From Euptelea pleiosperma (taxonomy: Eukaryota; Streptophyta; Magnoliopsida; Ranunculales; Eupteleaceae), in contig CM068551.1 of the NCBI GenBank assembly GCA_035048495.1, positions 13,952,248 through 14,016,247 of the forward strand: a DNA stretch of 64,000 nucleotides, in the 5' to 3' direction. Shown one piece after another: positions 55,088 to 64,000 of the stretch. The translations under genes were made by a program, and so were the position numbers. Position 1 is the stretch's first letter, and each line of letters begins with the position of its first letter. The notes under the pieces were generated by a model. It did not search any database and was not told where the DNA came from. It saw only the letters and a list, made by a program, of their open reading frames with translations.

Positions 55088-55587
55088 AAGTGGGAGATTG
55101 TTGGAACGTTTTACGTCTTACTTTCTTCATTAGTGGCATACCTCACTCAATTTTGCAAAAACCGATCCATTAATTGCCATAAAAACATCCCAAAGAGAAT
55201 GTGAATAATCCTATTATTCGCACGTGATCGTAATAGGATATAATATCTAAATTAAAAGGTGTGGCAGTTACCCACACATTAAGGAAAGTGTATGACCCTT
55301 TATTTCTTATTCCACAATGGGAAGGGAATATGATCTAACAGTATAAATAGCAGGGTAAGTCCCTCTCTTCAACCCATGCTTTCCATTCCCATCTACTTGC
55401 TATGGTTAAGGAGAGAGAAGACTTCTTACCTTTGATCAGAGCCATCCATCTTCATCCATAGGAATTGCGATGGCAGGTATGTATAATCTAACCGTTAGAT
55501 AAATTGCTAGATCGCATCTAATGGTTACAAATCAATATGTTATCCTAGATCTTATTTTTCACACCATTGAAACAATTTGTTCCAACA
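55088..55587 (+). repeat. Copia-type LTR with preceding polypurine tract
   Basis: 'aagtgggaga' (55088-55097) is the usual copia polypurine tract. The LTR follows at 55099, TGTTGGAACG.., and ends ..TTGTTCCAACA at 55587 (489 bp), with inverted ends TGTTGGAAC/GTTCCAACA. A TATA box 'tataaatag' lies at about 55343. No primer-binding site follows, so this is the 3' LTR of an element whose left part is lost. No second LTR was seen. Confidence 0.75.
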
Positions 55588-56954
55588 TTAAAAAGGTAAG
55601 TGTTTTGGATTAATTTTTTTTTAATTTTCAAAGTTTGCATCTTATCTTAATGTGAGTACCATTTTGAACTTTCCTTTCAAAGATTTGAAAATCAAAACTT
55701 TCTATGTGATTCAATCACACCCATCCATTTTCTTTTGATTTCCAAAATCACCCCATCTTGCTAGACCGTCTAATAACTTTTATGTTATTCTCCATTTTTT
55801 TTCTTTTTGGAAGCCACATGTCCATCATTTGAATTGCAGACCGTCACATGCTAACCACAGTTTGCCTCCCACGCACTTCACATCATTCTTGCCATGTGTC
55901 AAAAAATCGTCTATCATTTATGTGCCAATAACCCGTTTTGCAATTTTCAATACTGGTCCATCCTATACGTTCAACATCGATCCAATTGTCCACTTTCTTG
56001 GCCAGCTATATTGGTTCAAACCATGGCCCACTTCCGGCCACTTGTTAACAACTCATGTTGACACACCACTTTGGCCCAATGTCCCGTCAACATGGGGCCC
56101 AACATAATGGTCCGTGTCTTGGTTCGTCATCGTGGTCCATACTATATACTCAGCCCGCAATCTTGGTGGCGTGGCCCATTGGCCTTTTGGATTTGAAATT
56201 TTGGATTGAATTTGGGCTTGACGTACAACGGGCTTTAGGCCTTAGTTGAATATTAAGCTCTTGGACTTGATCACCTACACGATCAAAACACTTTTAAAAT
56301 TGTGTAAGTCTATAGTTGAAGTCAATATTGTGAGAATTACACTACGTGAGTCCCGCTTATGCTCATGAAATCCTCATTAACGGGTGATTAATCATGGAAA
56401 ATAAGATAATTCTTCAAGGAAAGTGGGAAAAATACATAAAACGATGATGTATCATTTGGCTTAGAGTGTGTCAGTGGTTACACTACTTCTGATTGCCTAG
56501 AAACTACAAGATGAAACCTGAAGACTCGGAAGATTGAATAGTAAGTGACTTAGATTTCTTAAAAATAGGAGATTTAATAATATTATTCACTTGGACTAAG
56601 TCATGAAGCAAGGGTATCCAATTCAGGGCCTAAAGTGCTTAAAAAACTTGATTTGGAGGTGTCCGATCGATTTGGGCAGCAGTCCAATCGATTGGAAAAA
56701 GCCCAATCGATTGGATTTTCGCGGGAACAGTTTTTCCATTTTGGAAAGAGTTCTAACTGCACCCGACTACTTGCTATTTGCTTAGGATTTGATAATCTCT
56801 CTCTATATAGGATCATTAAGGTTGTAAAACCTAGCTCAATAATGAGAGAGCTTTAATTCTCATAAGCTTTCAAGTTTAGTATTCTTTCTTAGAGAATCAT
56901 CAGTGAGAGAAAGCCTAAAGGAGAGAAAACTCAGGTAATTTGTTTTATTCTTTA
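55588..56954. other. Unassigned DNA with an LTR-like or promoter-like stretch
   Basis: Bases 55800-56250 have ORFs with no recognised motif. At 56640-56720, the palindrome CCAATCGATTGG occurs at 56684 and 56703 and in part at 56663. It is followed by 'ctctatataggatc' (about 56800) and a CT/GA-rich leader-like stretch to 56935. This resembles an LTR or promoter fragment, but no paired repeat was seen. Confidence 0.35.
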
Positions 56955-57462
56955 CTAGGGGAATGCCATGTGCGATGCACGTGCACCTTACATGTAGTAC
57001 ACTCGTAGAGATCATTTGCCATATTGATATTTGGCTCATCCCTAGATGGACGTCCTACATGCAAAAAATCAGCCTATTAATGATTTTTAAGGATTTGATT
57101 GGAGTCATTTTCACGGGTTGATTTTTAGCCGTAGATTTTGAGCATTATATGTGTATTCAGATCCAAAGGTTTGAGATCACTAAACAGGCTTATATAGGTC
57201 AACTTAGGGATGGGACAAACATCCATGCGGTTAGTGGTCCCTAAGAGTGTGTCATGTGGCATATACTATTGCCCCTCATCATTGATGAGGGATGTGGATG
57301 TGCTGGACATCTTGAATTGTGCAGGGTGTAATCCAACCCAGGTTCGTCTTTTCTTTAGAATAGAGGCATTTAATAAGGGGAGGTTTTGCCTTTGAAAGTA
57401 GAGAGGCTTTTAATTGTGTCACGTGTGTGGCACTACCGGTTGTTGCTTTATAATAGTATAGA
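56955..57462 (-). mobile_element. Complete short Helitron H4, 508 bp
   Basis: On the minus strand the 5' end is TCTATACTATTATAAAGC (after A, plus-strand 57463 t). The 3' end has a GTGCACGTGCATCGCAC hairpin and ends CTAG (plus 56955-56958), followed by T. No ORF of its own. It contains a CACGTG-family foldback element at about 56990-57255, so that element inserted before or together with the Helitron's spread. Confidence 0.82.
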
Positions 57463-57624
57463 TAGATGGGTTTTATTCCTTCATGGTCATAGCTTGATCA
57501 AATTCCGTCTTTGTTCAAATTTCTATTATTCACCTAGATGTTAGTGTAAACCACATGGTTAAGTTCTCAAATTCTATTTGAGGTGTGTTGAGGAGTCGGG
57601 ACTGGACCAAATCCTTCACTATCT
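57463..57624. other. Short spacer between Helitron H4 and the CACTA-like end
   Basis: About 160 bp with no recognisable gene or repeat. Confidence 0.4.
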
Positions 57625-57720
57625 AGCACTACCCCGACCGACCACTAATACCTTTTGTGACTGAGTAAATATGTCACAACGTTTACGACTGATATAATCA
57701 GTCACAAAAACTTGGATGTC
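57625..57720. mobile_element. CACTA-like transposon terminus
   Basis: 'CACTACCCCGACC' is followed by a sub-terminal region with inverted motifs 'tttgtgactga' and 'tcagtcacaaaa'. Short sub-terminal repeats of this kind are typical of plant CACTA (En/Spm) elements. No inverted partner ending in ..TAGTG was found to the right within the window, so the extent is unknown. Confidence 0.5.
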
Positions 57721-58745
57721 TGTCACACAATTTATGTTTTTATTATTTCACGCAAATGTGACATGTATTTCACCACAACCGTCGCGGGAACTCAAGCCCT
57801 TCTCCTCACCCTTGTAACCCCTCTTCTCTCCCTCGTCTGTGCTTCTCTCTCTCCCTTTCCATTTTCACTAAATGAACCCTACTCTCTCTCTGAAACCCTG
57901 AAACTCATAATGCGTGGCTTTTCTAGGTTAGACTTTCTTCGACGGCCATATGGCTTCTGAATTTGAACCTCTAGGGTTGTTTCCTTTTTGAATCTATAGA
58001 AGCTCGATTTCTAGGGTTTTGGTTCTTCTCGCGTTGTCACAATGGTTTATGTGATAAACAACGATTCAACGAGTGCGATTTAGAGAGAAAATCTGATGTC
58101 ACTGCTAATCTATCCATCTTTGGGGTTGAATCCCCCCCCCCCCAAAAAAAATAGGGTTTTTGGAGATACGCTTAGCAAACTGACGGGGGTTGAGAAACTA
58201 AGGTTTCCATCGAGCTCAATTTGGGAGAATCGGAGAACAAAATAAAAAACCCTACGTTTGAATTCTCTAACATTGACGGATTTCTCGCCCTTTCAATTCT
58301 CTTTTGGTTGCAGAGATTCTTCTGGAGCAGTTGAAAGAATGAACCGCCAAATTTGAGCTTGTCTCTTAGTCGGTTTCTCTGATTTCGAGTACAAACTTTC
58401 AGAGACTTTCTTCACCATTTCTCGATGAAAGCATTCATTGTTTCTTCGCTAGAATCGGGTCTCTGTAAGTTTTTAAAAAATTTAACGAAATTTAGCTTCT
58501 AAACCAATTTTCGTAGATTTTGAAAACCTTGAACACTAAATCCTACACCCAAAACCAACCAAAACCCTTCTCCTCACCTTTGTAATCCCTCATTTCTCCC
58601 TCGGTTCCTCTATTCTTCTTTAAGGCTTTAATTTCTCGAATCTACTAATCGTTGTTTTCATTTTCTCTCTATACCTTTTCAAACAACGATGGATTTTTTC
58701 TTTCTCAGCTTCAATTCTTGATCGGATGGGTTGATTAAAACTTTG

Positions 58746-58778
<33 letters not shown>

Positions 58779-58906
58779 CATTGATCTTCGAATTACATTA
58801 CCCTAATTTATTATTTATGGTTTTTTATTGCAGTCAACAATCCCTTGAAGAAGACATTCCAGGTTGGCATTTTGTCTCTCTTACTATTTTTTTTCGATGT
58901 TGCATC
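57721..58906 (+). other. UTR-like sequence, possible captured gene 5' end
   Basis: The sequence has features of plant leader/intron DNA: CT-rich blocks, 'ctagggtttt', (CT)n at about 58750-58775, a 12-base C run (about 58132), and an ATG segment at 58781 after (CT)n with a tttattgcag/TCAACAATCC acceptor at about 58832. No continuous frame. Being next to a CACTA-like end it may be captured DNA, but the source is unknown. Confidence 0.3.
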
Positions 58907-61601
58907 TGTTGCGACCCGAACCCGGGACCTATGACCCAATCTAGAAGAGTATGGATCGAACCTGGTATCCGAGGCTAAGGCACGAGGTGCGGATTAAAAT
59001 AATGTTAATGAAATAGTGAATATGTATCTAAGTCAATACACCAATCAAAATGAATCAATCTCATAATGATAATTTTATAAACGTAAACCTGAAACTTGTT
59101 TCCGATTACATTTCAAATGTCAAATAACAACCTACGGAGATAATTATGAATTCAAATAATTAGAAGCAAAACCTAAACATAGTTTCTAGGAAAGTAATAA
59201 ATGTGCTAGAATCATCTGGCTCCTATCACGAGCCGCTGGTCCATTCGGTATCTCTGTAAAAAATGTTAGAAAATAGGCATGAGTTATCAACAACTCAATC
59301 AGTTCACTCCACCACCCACACTTCTATGGGATGAGCGGTAATATCGGTAATCAAATAATCAGACTCATCGGATAAATTCCAAAACCCCAATGAGTCAAAA
59401 TATAACTGAGAATGCAAGGAGTGGCTAAACACGTGGCTTTCTTTCCGGCGGGCCATGCCGTTAATTTCACCACAAAGATTTAGGGATGTTTTAGATCTTT
59501 CACTATTGGGAGCAGAATGTCCCCGTTGCTCTTTAGGCTTGCTCTCGGAATTCGAGAGAGCATCCAAGGGGTCAAGATCTCAACCGATCACATCGAACCC
59601 AATCGAATAATAAATAAGAAAATCATTACCATGAGCCCCAATGCATCTCTAATAATAATAATCAATAATTCGAGATAATATTCAAAACAACAATGTCTCA
59701 ATACGTGCAGATAAATCAATATGAATGCATTGAAATTGATATACATGCTTTTCAACATAAACTGAAATAAGGTTTTCTATTTTAAACATATGCAATTAAT
59801 AATATAATAATTTTAAAATGCAACCATAGAAGTAAGAGATCGGGAATAGAATCCTACCTTAGTTCGCTATCCGATTAGCTATAATCCCGTACAAGGTGCG
59901 ATTGTCGCACTTGCCACATAAATCAGACGGCTTAAAATAATTAAGAGAATAAAGGAAGGAATCCGACATCATTTGAGTCAAATCAGATGTTTTTGTTGAA
60001 AACCTAAATAACATCACAAAATAAAAATAAAAGTACAACGACGAGATGAAAGCTGGACTCCCGAAAGAAACTTTGAAAAATTACAAAGAACACACAAGAA
60101 GGGAACTTCCCAATCAACAAAAGGTTGCCTAGTAGGAGCTTGAGATGTGCCAATCCAACTATGGGGCCTTTCCAAGGATCTAAAGGGCTGCCACACCCTT
60201 GATAATAATAGATATGGTGGTGGAAGTCCATATCCAACGGTGGAGATCTTCAAAAGGGACACAAGGATAACTGTTGTATCTTCGTTGGGGCTGTAGCTCT
60301 TACTCCAAACGTGGTTTGGAGGACAAAGGTAGAGGGCGGTTTGACTTCAAGGTGGTACACGGCTGGAATTCTTTAGTTCAATTGAGTTGGAGTGGTTTTA
60401 ACAAGGAAAACAAACAAACGAATAAGTCATTCAAATCAAGAACCAAAAACATATGGTTTTGATGTAACCCATCCAAGGGAAGAAAATAAATACCAGATTT
60501 AGTTTGACAAGGATCATCAAAAGAAAAACTCTTACTCGGAGAAGATGCAGATCCAATGGTAGATGGAGGAGGATGGAGGTTGCTGGGTTGGGTTGGACGG
60601 CCAGCAGTTACTTGTGAGTTCTTGATCACCAATTCAAGAACCACGATGATAATGGATAGGGTCAAGGGAAGGGAAATGATGATTGGCAGTAGCTCTTCAC
60701 TTTAACCATGTGATGGGAGATGTGGATTCTAACTCTATGGATTTCAGCACTACAGCAAGTTAATTAACGTGGTGGGTATGGGGATGGGAGATCTAACAGT
60801 GGAGATTTGTTGCACATTCTTGAAGTTGAGAGGGGTACTGACTAGCAAAGTGAATTCTTCTTGATCTTGATGAAGGAGACGTCTCACACCAATGGTATAT
60901 ATATAGGGGTGGGTTTAGGTTAGGAAAAATAGGTTTTATTGGATGAGGACGTGGTATTCTCGTGGGACTCCTAATAGGCTTAGGCTGAGTTAGCAAAGAA
61001 TTTTAGTCGGGAAAGGAACACGTGTTCTAGGAAATGAAGGATCATGAAGGAGATAACCACGTCAAGTTTGTTGAGATTTAATGGGTTGGGTTTAGTTGTT
61101 GTGTTTTGTAAAACACCAAAATGGATATGGTTATGGGCTTGGACGGTTAGGATACTTTTAGATCAAGAGAAAGGAAAAGGAAAAGGTAAGTGGGGAGGAC
61201 ATATTACCTTAGAATATGCTTATGGTTTGGATTTTAACCCATTATCTTGATATTTAAATCATTTTCTTATTATATAGTTATCTTTTTCATAAACAAAAAT
61301 AAACTAAAGTTATATGTATATTGGTAATTATAGTATTAGTGGTTATTAGATATTTTATAATATAAAGCTCTTCTTTATAAATTAAATCACAATGCAACTT
61401 AGCACTATACATTAATTTGTATGTGTAGTATGTATACATTTCCTTAATAACTATAATGTACATGTAAAAATGTCTAAAAATAAATAAAGGTAAGTTCGCT
61501 AATTATTTTCAAACACCGTATCGCATGAGCGGGATACAAAACAGTAAAATTTTCATGGGTCACACTAAACCTATGCAGGCTCGCATGTAATGGCCCTAAC
61601 A
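58907..61601 (-). repeat. Possible large solo LTR (TGTT..AACA)
   Basis: On the minus strand it would run from TGTTAGGGCCATTACATG (plus 61601) to GGGTTCGGGTCGCAACA (plus 58907), 2695 bp. Both ends are TG/CA with short inverted ends. No 5-bp target duplication is evident (flanks 'gcatc' and 'aacat'). No paired LTR was found. The minus-strand ORF at 59304-59567 has no recognised domain. A TATA-like stretch 'tatatataggg' lies at about 60896-60907. Low to moderate confidence; it could also be an unrelated repeat. Confidence 0.35.
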
Positions 61602-62920
61602 AACATGAAAAAAATAAGTTTCCTCAAAATTGGCCGCAACATTTTGCAGACGTCATAATAGTTAGTTTATGCTGTTTGATGAAGGAAAATGCGAAAAAAA
61701 AATCCTATAAAGAAAGAAATTGACAAAAAAAAAAAGCCCTTTCGGGTTTTTCGGGTTTTACAGCTTCTTTGAGGAGTTTTGGGTTTCTGTAGTTTTTTTA
61801 TTTAGTTGATTTGATATGTATCTCTGTTGTTATACTTCTCTGGAATATGGTGTTGATTTCTAGGGTTTGAACTTGATCTATTTCTTCTCAATTTGTTTCA
61901 AATCTTATCGACAAAAAAAAAATGTTTCAAAAATTATTTTTTTGTGTTTTTTAAGCGTTTATGCGAATGTTGTTAGTTAAAGTGGTAGTTTTTTTTCCTA
62001 TCGGGATTTAGAAATATGAGTTGCAATTGCACATTCTGTAAAGTTCCATTTTTCTTTAAATTGTTTTGTTTGGCAGCAAAATGTGATGAGGGAAAGTGTT
62101 GCTTGGAATTGTTTGATCTATGTTATTGGTTTATGCGAGGAAAACGGAAGCTTGTTGTTCCTTTTCAGTTGCTGAGAATTATACTGATTACTGGTTCTAA
62201 TTGTTATTTTCAGCTACTAATGGGTCAAGGGAAAACAGATTGAGGAAATAGTATCCATCAAAAACACTTGAGCACTATTCATCTAAAATCCATCATGTGT
62301 GGGTTTTCCACAAGATATTCAATGATGTCATGATGCAAGACGGAAAGGAACAAGATTGTTTTGTTTCTTTTGCTTTCGTTGGTCTAATGCTTCATAAGTT
62401 AATTGATGTTCTTATATTCATCTAAATCATATGGCTATTAGAGGCCAAAAAATAGAAAATTTACAAATGTGTTATAGTCTATATCTATCTTCTTTAGCTT
62501 TATGTCTTCTATTACTCTCTCTTTGTAGGCCCAAGTTGTTTGTTGGTGGTTGTGATACACCATTCTGTTAATAAAGAGGATAGAATACCTCTTCTAGAGT
62601 AATTGCACCAATATAGGGAAGATAAAATGGTGATGGTGTTATCATGCTTCATAGACTCTCTTTTTTCTAGTCTTATGCTTAATGTTTTCATCTTTTTTTC
62701 ATATGCGTATGCCCAAGTCACGTATGAGAGGACTATGTAATATACTCTTTGAAGTTGTTTCCAAGGAATTAACCATGTTGGGTGCCATGGAGAATAGACA
62801 CATCATCACGTGTTGTTAGGTGCCATGGAGAATAGACACATCATCACATGTTGTTGGGTTCCATCTAAGAGTTCTCCACTTCTCCTAGGTCAAAGGTTAA
62901 CCTTATTTATTATTGAAAGG
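61602..62920. other. Leader/intron-like DNA before the RbfA fragment
   Basis: Contains 'cgggttttacagcttctttg', long T-rich intron-like sequence, a short exon-like segment with ATG at 62016 (MSCNCTFCKVPF..), and a 38-bp direct repeat ('ggtgccatggagaatagacacatc..') at 62781 and 62819. No gene can be named. It may be the captured gene's upstream introns. Confidence 0.3.
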
Positions 62921-63113
62921 AAGGTGATGGATCCGAGAGTTACAATCTTCGGTGACGAAAGAGGTAGAGATTTTAGCCATTGCTAGATTGAAGACGAAGG
63001 CTAAGTATGTTCGCAGTGAGTTGGGGAGGCGTATGAAGTTGTGATTGACTCCTGAAATCCATTTTATCGAAGATGAATCTCTAGAACGAGGAATCAGGGT
63101 AATTTTCACCATC
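62921..63113 (+). pseudogene. RbfA (ribosome-binding factor A) gene fragment
   Basis: In one frame: [30 protein letters not shown], a stop, [19 protein letters not shown]. This is the core of RbfA, a 30S assembly factor that in plants is targeted to chloroplasts (family pattern: VFGDE.[34 protein letters not shown]). The TGA replaces the usual Arg codon, consistent with CGA-to-TGA. Only about 60 residues are present, without the transit peptide or N-terminal strand, so this is a captured or decayed fragment. It is preceded by an acceptor-like region and followed by a possible donor (AGG/GTAATT). Confidence 0.85.
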
Positions 63114-64000
63114 TTTTCTTGATTTTATGGTTACAATATTGTGTTTAAAAGAAGAACTTCCTTTGTTTTTTTTATCAGAAAAAATTGTTTTGATCAATAG
63201 TTTCCTCCGTGTTCACTTTTGTGCAATGGAATATATCTGACCTGGTGGTTATAAGGTTGAGCCCATAGTCAGCCTTTGTTAATGATAATAGCATACATCC
63301 CACAGTATACTTTCTTTTCCAGTCCATGTTTTTGTTAGTCTAGAGCTCTATATTAATCTAGGAAGTCCAACCAATGAGTGTTCTACTCATTCTCAATGAA
63401 GAATCAAAATTCAACAATGACCCCAATACACTGAACTACTTTCATGGATAAAGAAAGTTGGTTTTGTTTATTTCGGCTTGGAAGTAGTTTTTCTTCAGAA
63501 CTTTGAACATTTTTGTGGAAAAAAATGAATTTGCAGGGCTTTCATTGTCAACATTGGGGATACGATGGAGAGGTGGACTAATTGTTTGTTCTGGTAATTC
63601 ATCATTCTGAAATTTTAACGCATTGCCATTCTTGTTGTTTGAGCTTTTTGTGTGTGTGTGTGTGTGTGCTCTTTCGGATAAGGTTTCTTATTTTTCTTAC
63701 AACTTGGATATGGAGAAAGTGAACATCTTTTTTTGGAGGTCAACGTTGCACACGGTCCTGACAACCAGAATCCAACTAAACCCCTTTTCATTTCTCCTCA
63801 ACCTCCATGCCTCTTAATTTTATCTGGTTCTTTTTTTTTATCTGATTACATTTTTTATTATGTTTTTCAGATGATATTGGTAGCGCTTGCAGCTTAATTT
63901 AAACGACTAGAAAGGGTCGAATAAATCTGCAATTTTGAACTACATCGGACACTCAACGCTGCTTTCACAGCACTGGAACCGGATGAAAGAGAGAAGAGAG
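63114..64000. other. Unassigned end of window
   Basis: A (TG)n tract lies at about 63648-63668. The rest is T-rich, intron-like DNA, with exon-like scraps at about 63536-63600. No gene recognised. If the RbfA fragment belongs to a transposon, its end lies beyond the window. Confidence 0.35.

Noticed and set aside
58907..61601. A complete LTR retrotransposon with two LTRs
   Set aside because: No internal coding region, no second LTR, no target duplication. Kept only as a possible solo LTR.
1..64000. tRNA, rRNA, or organellar genes
   Set aside because: I saw no cloverleaf-like tRNA sequence or rRNA blocks. This is reading by eye; a tRNAscan or Infernal run would be decisive.

Overview
This is nuclear DNA of a flowering plant. 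It holds a CC-NBS-LRR resistance gene pair of RPS5/RPS2-like architecture, a DREB2-type AP2/ERF gene, a Tat-clade Ty3/gypsy retrotransposon with a spliced antisense ORF, Helitrons, foldback MITEs and several captured plant gene fragments. Genes are sparse and repeats dense, as in a mid-size to large, possibly woody, genome. The species cannot be named from the sequence alone.

Layout. 1-10.3 kb: the NLR pseudogene copy and its flank, foldback elements, and a decayed spliced gene fragment carrying a 1.3 kb DNA transposon. 11.06-16.89 kb: a Helitron with an alpha-tubulin fragment. 16.9-18.0 kb: foldback MITEs. 18.0-30.7 kb: a 12.7 kb Tat-type retrotransposon, mostly coding on the minus strand, inserted with a 5-bp target duplication (CCCGT) into a short CCGTTTAAAC-rich repeat that resumes at 30.7-31.1 kb. 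31.6-36.5 kb: the intact NLR copy. 36.6-43.1 kb: foldback elements and two tandem copies of the decayed gene fragment. 43.45-49.5 kb: a second Helitron, minus strand, with a ubiquitin-conjugating-enzyme fragment. From 49.54 kb: the 3' part of a third Helitron, with a CASP-like fragment. 52.2-52.8 kb: an intact DREB2-like gene on the minus strand, with ABRE/G-box repeats upstream. 55.1-55.6 kb: a copia-type LTR. 56.96-57.46 kb: a complete 508-bp Helitron. 57.6 kb to the end: a CACTA-like end, a possible 2.7 kb solo LTR and an RbfA gene fragment.

How it fits together. The left 10 kb and the 31.6-43.1 kb block are copies of one ancestral segment (NLR + foldback elements + decayed gene fragment), about 96% identical in the NLR blocks compared by eye. 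One NLR copy has since died through a 26-bp deletion and a nonsense codon. The retrotransposon between them is much younger: its LTRs differ by about 6 substitutions and 1 indel in 1.4 kb. Only the NLR at 32.4-35.8 kb and the DREB2-like gene look like functional host genes. The retrotransposon's antisense ORF also looks intact, although its gag-pol is broken in several places.
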